This document shows positions 41,981 through 52,050 of a stretch of 64,000 nucleotides of DNA, in pieces (within the stretch, counting starts at the first letter, position 1; each line of letters opens with the position of its first letter). The translations under genes and the position numbers were made by a program. The stretch is from assembly GCF_001187505.1 (NCBI RefSeq), contig NZ_CP012150.1, positions 1,364,001-1,428,000 on the forward strand. The letters run 5' to 3'. The notes beneath the pieces are model-generated. The model was not told the origin of the DNA. It made no database searches and saw only the letters and a program-made list of their open reading frames with translations. Origin of the DNA: Mycolicibacterium goodii (lineage in GTDB: Bacteria; Actinomycetota; Actinomycetes; Mycobacteriales; Mycobacteriaceae).

Positions 41981-43495
41981 GTGCCGGCGCAAATCACGAC
42001 TCGTGCGCAGGTGAACGGATATCGGTTCCTGCTGCGTCGCCTGGAACACGCCTTGATCCGCGGGGATTCGCGCATGATCCACGATCCGATGCGCGGACAG
42101 ACCCGGGCGATGCTGGTCGGTCTGGTGATCGGCATCATCATCGTCGGGGCGTGCGGCGTCCTGGCGTTCTTCAAGCCGCAACCGTCCGTCGGCGACGCCG
42201 ACATCTTGTTGAGCAAGTCCAACGGCGCGATTTTCGTCCGGATCGGCGACCGTGCACACCCGGCTCTCAATCTGGCCTCGGCCCGGTTGATCGCAGGCAG
42301 CAGCGAGACGCCCGCGGTCGTCGACGACAAGAAACTGGCCGCCCTGCAACGCGGTCCGGTGGTGGGCATCGTCGGTGCGCCGATGGCGATCGCCGCGGGC
42401 GATGACATGTCCAGATCGGATTGGTCGGTCTGCGACGCGACCGAGAGACCCGCGGTGGTGGAGAGCACCGGGTCACCGGTGGTGCGTACCTCGGTATTGG
42501 CCAGCGAGCCGGTGTTGGACGAGCAGACCCGCGCGGCCGGGCCCGGCGACGCGGTACTCGTGCGCGCCGCCGGGCAGCACTATCTGCTGTATGACGGCGT
42601 GCGGGCACCGATCGACCCGGCTGACCCGGTGCTGGCCAACGCGTTACATCTGCGCGGGGCCGAAGCCCGCGAGATCTCACCGGGCCTGCTCAACGCGTTC
42701 CCGCTGGCGGCGCCCATCGTCGCGGTGTCGGTACCGGGTGCCGGTCAGCCGGCTCCCGCGGGTCTACCGGAATCGGTCACGGTGGGCTCGATCATCCGGA
42801 CCTCCGACACCGCCGGCGACAAGCTGTTCGTCGTGCTGGCCGACGGGGTTCAGCAGATCTCACCCCCGACCGCCGACATCATCCGCTACGGCGACCCGGC
42901 GGCCGACCGCGAGCCGCAGACCGTGTCACCGGCGCTGCTCACCGCGGTGCCGGTGGTCGAGCGGCTTGCGTTGGGGCACTACCCGACGGTCACACCACGC
43001 ATCGCGGACGTGCATGCCGATCCCGTCGTGTGCTTCGCCTGGCAGCGGGGCAACACCGAGAATTCGGCGTCGACGCGGATGCTGATCGGTCGCAGGGTGC
43101 CGCTGCCCGAGGGCGCGGCCACGGTGCCGCTGGCCACCGCCGACGGCAACGGACCACGGCTCGATTCGGTGTATCTCAAACCCGGTACGGGAGAATACGT
43201 CCAGGCCGTCGGCGCCGCACCCGCGTCGGGCGCCATGGGCCAGCTGTTCTATGTCGCCGACACCGGTCAGCGCTTCCACATCCACGATCCGGCCGCCGCC
43301 GATGCGCTCGGCGTGCACGGCGTCGACGACCCCGCCAACCCGCACGGCGAGCACAAGCTGCCGCAACTTGCGCCGTGGCCGGTGCTGTCATTGCTGCCCG
43401 CGGGTCCCGAGCTTTCCCGGCAGGCCGCGCTCATCGCACACGACGGCATGTCGGCCGACCCCGCGGGCGGGCCGTTTCAACTGCCCGAGAACTGA
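41981..43495 (+). CDS. eccB: ESX type VII secretion component EccB
   Basis: 504 residues from GTG 41981. The N-terminus TTRAQVNGYRFLLRRLEHAL and IRGDSRMIHDPMRGQTRA is the family signature (TRxQVxxYRFxxRRxExALxRxD...DPxR). A single membrane helix (AMLVGLVIGIIIVGACGVLA) is followed by a large periplasmic domain of four repeats with a few cysteines (CDATE; VCFAWQRG), likely disulphide-bonded. EccB forms the periplasmic layer of the ESX complex. It converges with eccD copy 1: the stop at 43495 abuts the stop of that gene. Confidence 0.92.
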   Translation: MPAQITTRAQVNGYRFLLRRLEHALIRGDSRMIHDPMRGQTRAMLVGLVIGIIIVGACGVLAFFKPQPSVGDADILLSKSNGAIFVRIGDRAHPALNLASARLIAGSSETPAVVDDKKLAALQRGPVVGIVGAPMAIAAGDDMSRSDWSVCDATERPAVVESTGSPVVRTSVLASEPVLDEQTRAAGPGDAVLVRAAGQHYLLYDGVRAPIDPADPVLANALHLRGAEAREISPGLLNAFPLAAPIVAVSVPGAGQPAPAGLPESVTVGSIIRTSDTAGDKLFVVLADGVQQISPPTADIIRYGDPAADREPQTVSPALLTAVPVVERLALGHYPTVTPRIADVHADPVVCFAWQRGNTENSASTRMLIGRRVPLPEGAATVPLATADGNGPRLDSVYLKPGTGEYVQAVGAAPASGAMGQLFYVADTGQRFHIHDPAAADALGVHGVDDPANPHGEHKLPQLAPWPVLSLLPAGPELSRQAALIAHDGMSADPAGGPFQLPEN

Positions 43496-44971
43496 TCACA
43501 GCCGCAGGCCGCGAACGTAGCCGTAGAGGCCGACGATCCAGAAGCACAGCGGGAAAACCAGTCCGATCGCGACATATTCGAGAATCTCGACGCATCGTCG
43601 CATGACCGGTGAGAAGTCGAGGCGGGGTGCGATGAGGCCGCACAGCAACGCCAGCGTCGCCAGCGCGACCGCGGCCGATCCGGCGCGGGCATGCCAGGCG
43701 GGCAGTTCGGCGGCGGTCTTGAACACGGTGAGAACAGCGATGCTCAAGCCGGCACCGATCATCGCGGCCGACTGCACCAGGTCGTGGTGGGTGCGGCCGC
43801 GCAGACACATCGCGGCGGCCACCACCACCGCGAACAGCGTTCCCTGCCAATAGAAGCCGTCGGACGTGTCGACGGCGAGGTAGCAGCCGAACATCGCGGT
43901 GATGCCGGCACCGACGAGGATCCCGGTGAGGTACTCATTGGCGCGACGCACCCGGTGCAGCAGGCGTTCCTCGGTGGGTATCACCTGCAGACCGATCGCG
44001 CCGACGCCCTCGACGGTCGCCCCGCCGTGGGTCTCGATCTCATCGAGAGGTTCACCGGCGGTGGGAACCCGGGGTAGCGGCAGCCGGGAAAGCAGGATCG
44101 TGACGCGCGGTGCCAGGTACAGCACGACCACCGACACCGTCGCGACGACGGCCCCGAGCATCCGCGGCTGTGGCTGCCAGAGGTTGACCGCGACCGCCGT
44201 CGCACCCCCGAGCAGCGACAGCGCGATCACGAAACTGTGGAACACGTGGCCCGTGCGGGTGATCTGCAGAATGAGTTGCGCCGCAAGCGCAACGACGCCG
44301 AACGCGAGCGGAAGTGACGGTACGGCGAAACCATCGGGAACAATGCACAACGATCCGGTGAACAACAGCGGAACCGCGAGCACCGACAGCGCCACCGACG
44401 CGAAAAGGCCGTCGCCGCGCCGGGTTACGGCGCAGGCGGCGCCGACGAGCAGCACCGCGCCCGCCAGCGTGACGCCTGCCCCGATGACCGTGTGACCGGT
44501 TTGCGAAAGTCGCCACGCCCAGGCGAGCGCGGCGAGAAACGCAAAGCTGAAGGCCACCAGCGCCGTTCGGTGCGAACTTAGCCACCGGCGCGCGGCCGAG
44601 GTGTCGGCAGCACCGTCGATGTCGTCGAACAGGGTTGGCACCGAAGGGGTTGCGCAGGCCCGCACGAGCAGCACGTCGCCGTCGAACACACCGGCCGAGG
44701 ACAGCGTGCGGTCGGCATCGATCACCGGCAGGCCCAACGGTGCCAGGCTCCACCGGTCGGGTGTGTCGTCGAACCGGATGTTCTCGGCTCCGCGGGCCGT
44801 GAGCTGCGCATTCGCGATGTCGATCAGATCGGCCATGTAGCTGCGGATTTCGAGTTCCTCCGGCAGGCCGACATCCAACCGCAGGTCGCCGATCAGCACG
44901 GTGACCCGGGTCAGCCCGGTCTCGGTACCCGACGGGGTTTCCAGGTCCGCAAGCGATGGGGGCAGGGTCAT
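43496..44971 (-). CDS. eccD: ESX type VII secretion component EccD, copy 1
   Basis: 491 residues from ATG 44971. The N-terminal ubiquitin-like domain (TRVTVLIGDLRLDVGLPEEL; DADRTLSSAGVFDGDVLLVR) lies in the first 110 residues, followed by a linker and about 11 membrane helices, the complete EccD plan. A second full-length EccD is encoded at 49087. In solved ESX complexes each protomer holds two EccD chains that line a hydrophobic basket. This copy is alone on the minus strand between eccB and eccC. Longer open sequence upstream overlaps eccC and is rejected as start. Confidence 0.9.
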   Translation of the reverse strand: MTLPPSLADLETPSGTETGLTRVTVLIGDLRLDVGLPEELEIRSYMADLIDIANAQLTARGAENIRFDDTPDRWSLAPLGLPVIDADRTLSSAGVFDGDVLLVRACATPSVPTLFDDIDGAADTSAARRWLSSHRTALVAFSFAFLAALAWAWRLSQTGHTVIGAGVTLAGAVLLVGAACAVTRRGDGLFASVALSVLAVPLLFTGSLCIVPDGFAVPSLPLAFGVVALAAQLILQITRTGHVFHSFVIALSLLGGATAVAVNLWQPQPRMLGAVVATVSVVVLYLAPRVTILLSRLPLPRVPTAGEPLDEIETHGGATVEGVGAIGLQVIPTEERLLHRVRRANEYLTGILVGAGITAMFGCYLAVDTSDGFYWQGTLFAVVVAAAMCLRGRTHHDLVQSAAMIGAGLSIAVLTVFKTAAELPAWHARAGSAAVALATLALLCGLIAPRLDFSPVMRRCVEILEYVAIGLVFPLCFWIVGLYGYVRGLRL

Positions 44972-45058
44972 CTGCGGCAACCTATCGTGCGCGCGGTCAG
45001 TATGGTGATGTCTGAAAACTAGCAGCCGGGACGACAGTTGGCGCCGGGGGGATGTTCG

Positions 45059-48000
45059 GTGGGGACGCAGGGTTTCGTGCGACGGACACGGGTCGCGGTG
45101 CCCCGGATGCCCGGAGGCGAGGTCAATCTGCAGGCGCCGCCCGAGGTTCCCCGGGTCATCCCGGGCAACCTGTTCATCCGGTTGCTTCCGGTGGTGATGG
45201 TGATCGCCGTGATCGGGATGATCGCGCTGATGTTCACCGTCGGTGGCCGCGCCATGGCGACCAACCCGATGATGATGATGTTCCCGATGATGATGCTGTT
45301 GTCGATGGTCGGGATGTTCCTCGGCGGCGGCGCCCGATCCGGCAAGGCCGCCGCGGAACTCAACGAGGAACGCAAGGACTACTTCCGGTACCTGTCGAAC
45401 CTGCGCGACGACGCGGAGAGGACGGGGAGCGAGCAGCGCCGCGCACTGCAGTGGAGCCACCCCGATCCCCGCACCCTGCCCGACGTCGTGGGGACCCGGC
45501 GGATGTGGGAACGCAGGCCCGCCGACGGGGACTTCTGCCATGTGCGGGTCGGCATCGGCACGCACCGGTTGGCGACCCGGCTGCTGGCCCCGGAAACCGG
45601 CCCCGCCGAGGATCTGGAGCCGGTGTCGACGGTGGCGCTGCGGCGCTTCGTGCGGACGCATTCGGTCGCGCATGCCATGCCGACCGCGGTGTCGCTGCGG
45701 GCGTTCCCGGTTGTCGACTTCGACGGCGAGCCGGGGCCGACCCGGCAGTTGGTCCGCTCGATGTTGCTGGAACTGTGCGTGTTTCACGGCCCGGAGCATC
45801 TGGAGGTCGCGGTCGTCACGGCCAATCCCGACGGGGAGAACTGGCAATGGGTGAAGTGGTTGCCCCAGGCCCAGCACCAGACCGACAGTGACGGCCTCGG
45901 CACGTCACGGCTGATCTTCTCGTCGCTGCGCGAGCTGGAGAGCGTGCTGGCGGTCGATCTGGGCCGGCGCGGCCGGTTCAGCCGCACGATTCCGCTCAAC
46001 CAGGGCACCCGGCATCTGGTGGTGATCCTCGACGACGGATATGTCGCCGGTGACGAGCGGCTGGCCACCGAGGGCGGCATCGAGAACACCACGCTGCTCG
46101 ATCTGGACGCCGCCGCCGGGCGGGTGTCGGCCAAGGGCGGTCTGCACCTGGTGGTGGAGCGGGACTGGATCGCGGCGCGGACGGCGGCCGACGTGGAGCG
46201 GTTCGCCACCCCGGATGCGTTGAGCCTGGCCGAGGCCGAGGCCACCGCGCGCCGCATCGGGCGCTACCGGCCCGCCAACGCGGCCCACATCGTCAGCCTG
46301 GAGACCGAGACCAGGGCCACCGATCCGGGGCTGCTGACACTGCTCGGTATCGACGATGCCGCCCAGATCGTCCCCGAACAGGTGTGGCGGCAGCGTTCGC
46401 CGCGGGAGCGGCTGCGGGTCCCGATCGGCTACACGCCCAACGGCCTGCCGCTGGAGCTGGACATCAAGGAGTCCGCGGAAGGCGGTATGGGCCCGCACGG
46501 TCTGTGCATCGGTGCGACCGGCTCGGGTAAGTCCGAGTTCCTGCGGACCCTGGTGCTGGCCATGATCACCTCGCACTCACCGGAGGTGCTGAACCTAGTG
46601 TTGGTCGACTTCAAGGGTGGTGCAACGTTTCTGGGGTTGGACGCGGCCCCGCACGTGGCCGCGGTGATCACCAACCTGGAAGACGAACTCACCATGGTCG
46701 ACCGCATGCAGGATGCGCTGGCCGGTGAGATCAACCGCAGGCAGGAGTTGCTGCGCGCGGCAGGCAATTTCCCCAATGTCGGCGAGTACGAGCGCGCCCG
46801 CGCCGGCGGCGCCGACCTGGACCCGTTACCCGCATTGTTCATCGTGGTCGACGAGTTCTCCGAACTGCTCTCGCAGAAACCGGATTTCGCCGAGCTGTTC
46901 GTGATGATCGGCCGTCTGGGCCGGTCCCTGCACATCCACCTGCTGCTGGCGTCGCAGCGGCTCGAGGAGGGCAAGCTGCGGGGCCTCGACTCGCATCTGT
47001 CCTACCGGATCGGGCTCAAGACGTTCTCGGCCGGTGAATCCCGCAGCGTGCTCGGCGTGCCGGATGCCTACCATCTGCCGAATGTGCCAGGGTCGGCCTA
47101 CCTCAAATGCGATGCCGACGAACCCAAGCGGTTCAACACCTGCTACGTGTCGGGCGAGTATGTGAAACCGCGCGCGGTCACCCGGCATTCGCGCGGCGGG
47201 CCTGCTGCGGTGTTGCGGCCCAGGTTGTTCACGGCCGTTCCGGTGCCCAAGGAAGTCCCACCGCCGGTGTACGAGGAGCCGGTGCCGGAGCCCGACAGCG
47301 GGAACACCGCCCAGACCCCGATCAAGGCGACCGTGCTGGACGTGGTGGTGAGCCGGTTGGCCGGGCACGGCCGCCCGGCGCACGAGGTGTGGTTGCCACC
47401 GCTGGACGACAGCCCCGCGGTCAACGACCTGCTGCCCAGCGCGGCGTGGCGCGACGAGGTCAACGTCAACGGTCAGCTGTCGATGCCGCTGGGCATCGTG
47501 GACCGCCCCTACGATCAGCGTCGCGATGTGCTGACCGTCGACTTGTCCGGTGCCGAAGGCAATTTCGCCGTCATCGGTGGCCCGCAATCGGGAAAGTCGA
47601 CCACGTTGCGAACGTTGATCATGGCCGGAGCGGCCACCCATACCCCCGAGCAACTGCAGTTCTACTGCCTGGATTTCGGCGGCGGGACACTGGCAGGCAT
47701 GGCCCGCCTGCCACACGTGGGATCGGTGGCCGGGCGCATGGATGCCGACCGTGTCCGCCGCACCGTGGCCGAGGTGTCGAGCCTGCTGCGTCGACGCGAG
47801 ACGTTGTTCCGCGAGGCGGGCATCGAGTCGATGCGCGAGTTCCGGCGCCGGAAGGCGGAGCTGGCGAGACTGCCTGCGGCCGAGGCGGCCGAGCACCCGT
47901 TGGCGAGCGACGGGTACGGCGACGTCGTGCTCGTGGTCGACGGGTGGAGCTCGATCCGCAGCGATTTCGAGGCGCTCGAGGGTCCGCTGCAGTCCATCGC

Positions 48001-49090
48001 GGTGCAGGGTTTGTCCTACGGAATCCACCTCGCCGTGTCGGCGACGCGCTGGATGGAGATCCGACCCGCGGTCAAGGACATGCTCGGCACCCGTATCGAA
48101 CTGCGCCTGGGCGACCCGGTCGACAGCGAGATGGGCCGCAAGATCGCCGAGGTGGTGCCGATCGGCGTGCCGGGACGCGGGGTGTCGCGTGACAAGCTGC
48201 ATCTGCTGGTCGGTCTGCCTCGGCTGGACTCCCGCTCGACCGTCGAGGACCTGCCGGAGGGTGTGGCCCGCTCCTGCGACGCGGTCGCCGCACACTACGG
48301 CACCCGGCAGGCCCCGCCGGTGCGGATGCTGCCGCACAACCTCGAGCGCGACCGCGTCGTCGCGTCGGCCGCCGAACGCGGTCTGCTCGGGCACGGGCGC
48401 GTCGCGATCGGCATCGATGAGGCCGAATTGGCGCCGGTGGTCGTCGATTTCGATGCGCAACCGCACTTCGTCACGCTGGCCGACGTGGAATCGGGCAAGA
48501 CCAATTTCCTGCGCAACATCGCGCAGGGGGTCATGGAGAACAGCACCCCGGAACAGGCGAAGCTGTATCTGGTCGACTATCGCCGGTCGCTGCTCGGTGC
48601 GGTCGAGTCGGACCATCTCGGCGGCTATGCCACGGCCGCCGGGTCCTGCGGCGAACTGATGATGAGCCTGGCCGCGACGTTGCAGGACCGGCTGCCGCCG
48701 ACCGACGTGACGCAGCAGCAGCTGCGGGACCGGTCATGGTGGTCGGGACCCGACTTGTATGTCCTGATCGACGACTACGACCTGGTGGCCGTCAGCACGA
48801 TGAACCATCCGCTGGCACCCATCGCGGAGTACCTTGCGCAGGCCCGCGACATCGGCCTGCGGGTGATCGTCACGCGACGCAGCGGCGGGGCGGGACGCGC
48901 GATATTCGACCCGTTCATCGGCAGGCTCAAGGACCTGTCGTGCAACGCGCTGATCATGAGCGGCTCGCGCGAGGAGGGCAACCTGTTCGGAGGGGTGAAG
49001 GCCACCGAGATGCCTCCCGGCAGAGGCTATCTGGTGTCGCGGACGATGCCGAGCGGCGTCGTGCAGTTGTCGTGGATGCCGCAGACATGA
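45059..49090 (+). CDS. eccC: ESX type VII secretion motor ATPase EccC (fused)
   Basis: 1343 residues from GTG 45059 (VGTQGFVRRTRVAVPRMPGG). Two membrane helices near residues 40-85, with Met-rich MATNPMMMMFPMMM between them, then a DUF domain and three FtsK/SpoIIIE ATPases with P-loops GATGSGKS (about 485), GGPQSGKS (about 840) and ADVESGKT (about 1141). The third lacks the first Walker glycine, as degenerate EccC ATPases do. ATPase 1 drives export and ATPase 3 binds the EsxB-like signal. It is a single chain, as in ESX-2, -3 and -5, unlike split ESX-1. ATGA overlap with eccD copy 2. TTG 45038 is a less likely start. Confidence 0.94.
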   Translation: MGTQGFVRRTRVAVPRMPGGEVNLQAPPEVPRVIPGNLFIRLLPVVMVIAVIGMIALMFTVGGRAMATNPMMMMFPMMMLLSMVGMFLGGGARSGKAAAELNEERKDYFRYLSNLRDDAERTGSEQRRALQWSHPDPRTLPDVVGTRRMWERRPADGDFCHVRVGIGTHRLATRLLAPETGPAEDLEPVSTVALRRFVRTHSVAHAMPTAVSLRAFPVVDFDGEPGPTRQLVRSMLLELCVFHGPEHLEVAVVTANPDGENWQWVKWLPQAQHQTDSDGLGTSRLIFSSLRELESVLAVDLGRRGRFSRTIPLNQGTRHLVVILDDGYVAGDERLATEGGIENTTLLDLDAAAGRVSAKGGLHLVVERDWIAARTAADVERFATPDALSLAEAEATARRIGRYRPANAAHIVSLETETRATDPGLLTLLGIDDAAQIVPEQVWRQRSPRERLRVPIGYTPNGLPLELDIKESAEGGMGPHGLCIGATGSGKSEFLRTLVLAMITSHSPEVLNLVLVDFKGGATFLGLDAAPHVAAVITNLEDELTMVDRMQDALAGEINRRQELLRAAGNFPNVGEYERARAGGADLDPLPALFIVVDEFSELLSQKPDFAELFVMIGRLGRSLHIHLLLASQRLEEGKLRGLDSHLSYRIGLKTFSAGESRSVLGVPDAYHLPNVPGSAYLKCDADEPKRFNTCYVSGEYVKPRAVTRHSRGGPAAVLRPRLFTAVPVPKEVPPPVYEEPVPEPDSGNTAQTPIKATVLDVVVSRLAGHGRPAHEVWLPPLDDSPAVNDLLPSAAWRDEVNVNGQLSMPLGIVDRPYDQRRDVLTVDLSGAEGNFAVIGGPQSGKSTTLRTLIMAGAATHTPEQLQFYCLDFGGGTLAGMARLPHVGSVAGRMDADRVRRTVAEVSSLLRRRETLFREAGIESMREFRRRKAELARLPAAEAAEHPLASDGYGDVVLVVDGWSSIRSDFEALEGPLQSIAVQGLSYGIHLAVSATRWMEIRPAVKDMLGTRIELRLGDPVDSEMGRKIAEVVPIGVPGRGVSRDKLHLLVGLPRLDSRSTVEDLPEGVARSCDAVAAHYGTRQAPPVRMLPHNLERDRVVASAAERGLLGHGRVAIGIDEAELAPVVVDFDAQPHFVTLADVESGKTNFLRNIAQGVMENSTPEQAKLYLVDYRRSLLGAVESDHLGGYATAAGSCGELMMSLAATLQDRLPPTDVTQQQLRDRSWWSGPDLYVLIDDYDLVAVSTMNHPLAPIAEYLAQARDIGLRVIVTRRSGGAGRAIFDPFIGRLKDLSCNALIMSGSREEGNLFGGVKATEMPPGRGYLVSRTMPSGVVQLSWMPQT

Positions 49091-50604
49091 GCCTCACCGC
49101 GCCGCGCTACCGGATGCCGACCGGGGTGGACGAACTGACCCCGATCCGCACCGTGTCGCCGGTACCGGAGCAGCTGCGGGTGTCGGTGAGTACCGGACGA
49201 ACCCAGGTCGACATCACGTTGCCTGCCAACGCCCGGGTGGCCGACATCCTGCCCTACCTGGTGCGGCTGATCGCCGATCACGAACGCACCGGCGAGGAGC
49301 CCGCGTCGATCGATGACGAGCGCACCTCGCGTAACACATTGATGCGTGGCGCTCATGAGCTGCCCGCCGACCGTACCCTGCGTGATGCCGGCGTGCGGCA
49401 CGGCGATGTGCTGACCCTGGGTGCCGAGCCGACGCCGGCGCCGCCCATCCGTTACGACGATGTGGTGGACGCCGCGGCGCAGCTCAATCGCGCCTCCTAC
49501 GCGTCGTGGGGGCCGGCGTCCGCGGCGGTGATGGCGATCGTTGCGCTGTACGCGTGTGTGGGCATCCTCGGGTGGATGTCACTGGACCTGCGCTTCGATC
49601 CGGCGCGGCCGGTGATCATCGGCCTGGACCTGGCCGGTTGTTTGGCGCTGCTCGCGGCGGCCACCGTGGCACAGCGGATGTATGCGTACCGCCGGGTCGC
49701 GGCCGCACTCGGTTGGGCGGCAATACTTCTGGCCGCCGCGGCGTCATCGGCGATCCTCGCCGGGCTGCCCGGCTGGGGTGTGGTGGGCACCTGCGGCGCG
49801 GTGATCGTGCTCAGTTATGGGGCGTACCGGCTGATCGGCGCGGGCGGGGGTGGCTATCTCGCCGCAGCCCTGTATGCGGCGCTCACCGCGGTGGTGGTCG
49901 CGGTCCGGACCGGTTTCGGCGTCCCCGGCGACCGGCTGGGTGTGGCGGTCTGCCTTGGGACGCTGCTGCTGTGTTGGGCGGTTCCCCGGGTGACCGCCGG
50001 ATGGGACCGATTCGACCTGCGGGCCGTTCCCACCGCGGCGGCGGTGGTCGGGGCGCTCGACGATCCGTTCGGGACCGCCGCGGACCGCTCGGTGCCGGAC
50101 CGGCGCCGACTCGTGGAGACGGTGCCGACCGCCGACGAGATCAGGGATCGTGGCCGCACCGCGGTGAGCGTGCGCGCGGCGCTGTACCTGGCCTGTGGGG
50201 CGGCCCTGGTGTCCGGTCTTGCGCTGCTGCTGATGCCGTGGGGTCAGCCCCGGTGGCCCGATCTCGCCTTCGGGGCGCTGTGCGCGGTGGTGTTCGGACT
50301 GCGAGTGCGGTTGTGCCGCAGCATCCCCGAGCAGGCCGGCGTGTTGTCCACCGCGGCCGTGGCGATCATCGTCACGTGCGTGGCGGCCACCGCGGGCCCA
50401 CCGGAGTTCGCCGCGACTGGGTCGGCCGGGCTGGGGCTGAGCGTTGCGGCAGGCGCCGCGACGGCGGTGTTGGTGGGGACGGCCCGCTCGCGACGCCGCG
50501 ACCGGGCACTGGACTACCTGAACTACCTCGCGGTCGCGGCACTCATCCCGGTGGCGCTGGCCGTGTTGGGCCTGTACACCCAGATCCGCGCCGGCGGGCT
50601 GTGA
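49087..50604 (+). CDS. eccD: ESX type VII secretion component EccD, copy 2
   Basis: 505 residues from ATG 49087, coupled to eccC by ATGA and to mycP by GTGA. Ubiquitin-like N-terminus (LRVSVSTGRTQVDITLPANA; DRTLRDAGVRHGDVLTLGAE), then about 11 membrane helices ending LNYLAVAALIPVALAVLGLY. This is the canonically placed eccD (next to mycP as in ESX-2). It differs clearly from copy 1 in sequence, although both are intact and of family length (EccD2 is 509 aa). Copy 1 and copy 2 could form a heterodimeric EccD unit. Confidence 0.92.
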   Translation: MSLTAPRYRMPTGVDELTPIRTVSPVPEQLRVSVSTGRTQVDITLPANARVADILPYLVRLIADHERTGEEPASIDDERTSRNTLMRGAHELPADRTLRDAGVRHGDVLTLGAEPTPAPPIRYDDVVDAAAQLNRASYASWGPASAAVMAIVALYACVGILGWMSLDLRFDPARPVIIGLDLAGCLALLAAATVAQRMYAYRRVAAALGWAAILLAAAASSAILAGLPGWGVVGTCGAVIVLSYGAYRLIGAGGGGYLAAALYAALTAVVVAVRTGFGVPGDRLGVAVCLGTLLLCWAVPRVTAGWDRFDLRAVPTAAAVVGALDDPFGTAADRSVPDRRRLVETVPTADEIRDRGRTAVSVRAALYLACGAALVSGLALLLMPWGQPRWPDLAFGALCAVVFGLRVRLCRSIPEQAGVLSTAAVAIIVTCVAATAGPPEFAATGSAGLGLSVAAGAATAVLVGTARSRRRDRALDYLNYLAVAALIPVALAVLGLYTQIRAGGL

Positions 50605-52010
50605 CCGTGTGGAGACGGCTCGAGCGCGTATCGGCCATCGCGGCGGTCTTCCTGATGGTCGCCGGAACCGCCGGAGCGGGAATCGCTTCCGCGGTGGAAC
50701 CACCCGTCGTACCGCCCGGGCCGCCGCCCGTGGGCCCGGTGGCCCCGCCCGATCCGACCGAACAGAAGACCGTCTGCGCGGTCGGGGGCAGCCGACCGCA
50801 GACCGACTACCGGATGGCTCCCATCGCGCAGGCCATGTTGCACTACCGCGACGCGTGGGCCTACTCGCGCGGAGCCGGGCAGAAGGTCGCGGTGATCGAC
50901 ACCGGGGTCAACCCGCACCCGCGGCTGCCCGCGCTGCAACCCGGTGGTGACTACGTGTCCGGCACCGACGGCCTGTCCGACTGCGATGCTCACGGCACGC
51001 TCGTGGCGGGCATCATCGCCGCCGCGCCCAGCGCGGACGACGCGTTCGCCGGGGTGGCGCCGGAGGCCACGATCCTGGCGATCCGGCAGAACAGCCTGTC
51101 CTTCTCGGTCAAGGGCGGTCGCCAGTCATACGACCCGAACTCGGTGTCCCCCGGTACCGGCACCGCGGGTTACGGGAACACCCACACGCTGGCGCTGGCG
51201 GTGACGAGGGCCGTCGACCTGGGCGCCACCGTGATCAACCTGTCGGTGTTGGCCTGTGCGCCATCGGGTGTCGGCATCGACGACGTGGATCTGGGTCGGG
51301 CGGTCCGATATGCGTTCGACCGCAACGTCGTGGTGGTCGCGGCGGCGGGCAATGTCGACAAACAGGGTCCGTGCGGCGCGCAGAACACGATGGCCGACCC
51401 GAACCTGCCCGTCGACACCGCATGGCCGGACGTGCGGACCGTGGCCAGCCCGGCCTGGTTCGACGACTACGTCCTGACCGTCGGTTCGCTGTCCCCGTAC
51501 GGCGAGCCGTCGGATTTCAGCCTCAACGGACCGTGGGTCGACGTCGCGGCCCCGGGGGAACAGGTGGTCTCGCTCGACCCCAATGGTCCCGGGCTGATCA
51601 ACGGGCTACCGGGGCAGGACGGTCTGGCGCCGATCAACGGCACCAGCTATGCCGCACCCTATGTGGCCGGGGTGGCTGCGCTGGTCCGGGCGCGGTTCCC
51701 GGAAATGTCTGCGGCACAGGTGATGGAGCGTATCGAACGCACCGCCAGGACGCCGGGTGCCGGTCCCAACATCGCCAGCGGATACGGCGTCGTCGACCCG
51801 GTCGCGGCTCTCACCGCGGATGTCGTCGCAGCCGACGTCGACGACCCCAGGGGTACTCCGATCGCCGGGCCGCCCACGCCGGCGCCCGACGCCAACCGCG
51901 CCCGCAACATCGCCTTCGTCGCGGCAGGTGGCTGCGTGGCCGCGATGGTGTTCGTGTGGGCGCTGAGCGTGGCATACCGCCGCCGCGCCGGACGACCCGA
52001 AGATACCTGA
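50601..52010 (+). CDS. mycP: Mycosin subtilisin-like protease MycP
   Basis: 469 residues from GTG 50601. Signal peptide (about residues 10-32, SAIAAVFLMVAGTAGAGIAS), Pro-rich N-terminal extension, then the S8 catalytic triad Asp100 (AVIDTGVN), His131 (DAHGTLVAG) and Ser349 (NGTSYAAP), with the oxyanion Asn in AAAGNVD. A C-terminal membrane helix (IAFVAAGGCVAAMVFVWALS) anchors it with the protease outside. Mycosins cap and stabilise the ESX complex. It ends the forward eccC-eccD-mycP operon and converges with the esx genes. Confidence 0.94.
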   Translation: MTVWRRLERVSAIAAVFLMVAGTAGAGIASAVEPPVVPPGPPPVGPVAPPDPTEQKTVCAVGGSRPQTDYRMAPIAQAMLHYRDAWAYSRGAGQKVAVIDTGVNPHPRLPALQPGGDYVSGTDGLSDCDAHGTLVAGIIAAAPSADDAFAGVAPEATILAIRQNSLSFSVKGGRQSYDPNSVSPGTGTAGYGNTHTLALAVTRAVDLGATVINLSVLACAPSGVGIDDVDLGRAVRYAFDRNVVVVAAAGNVDKQGPCGAQNTMADPNLPVDTAWPDVRTVASPAWFDDYVLTVGSLSPYGEPSDFSLNGPWVDVAAPGEQVVSLDPNGPGLINGLPGQDGLAPINGTSYAAPYVAGVAALVRARFPEMSAAQVMERIERTARTPGAGPNIASGYGVVDPVAALTADVVAADVDDPRGTPIAGPPTPAPDANRARNIAFVAAGGCVAAMVFVWALSVAYRRRAGRPEDT

Positions 52011-52017
52011 AAAGTGA

Positions 52018-52050
52018 AGCGGGGCACCCGGATCACCCGGGCGCCCCGCT
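52018..52050. terminator. Bidirectional hairpin between mycP and the esx operon
   Basis: AGCGGGGC (52018-52025) pairs with GCCCCGCT (52043-52050); the interior CCCGG/CCGGG extends the stem. It lies in the 46-bp gap between the convergent mycP and esx genes, so it can end both transcripts. Confidence 0.8.

Noticed and set aside
45038..45058. TTG at 45038 as the eccC start
   Set aside because: GTG 45059 gives the family N-terminus (GTQGFVRRxRV) directly and has a G-rich ribosome site; the TTG would only add seven non-conserved residues.
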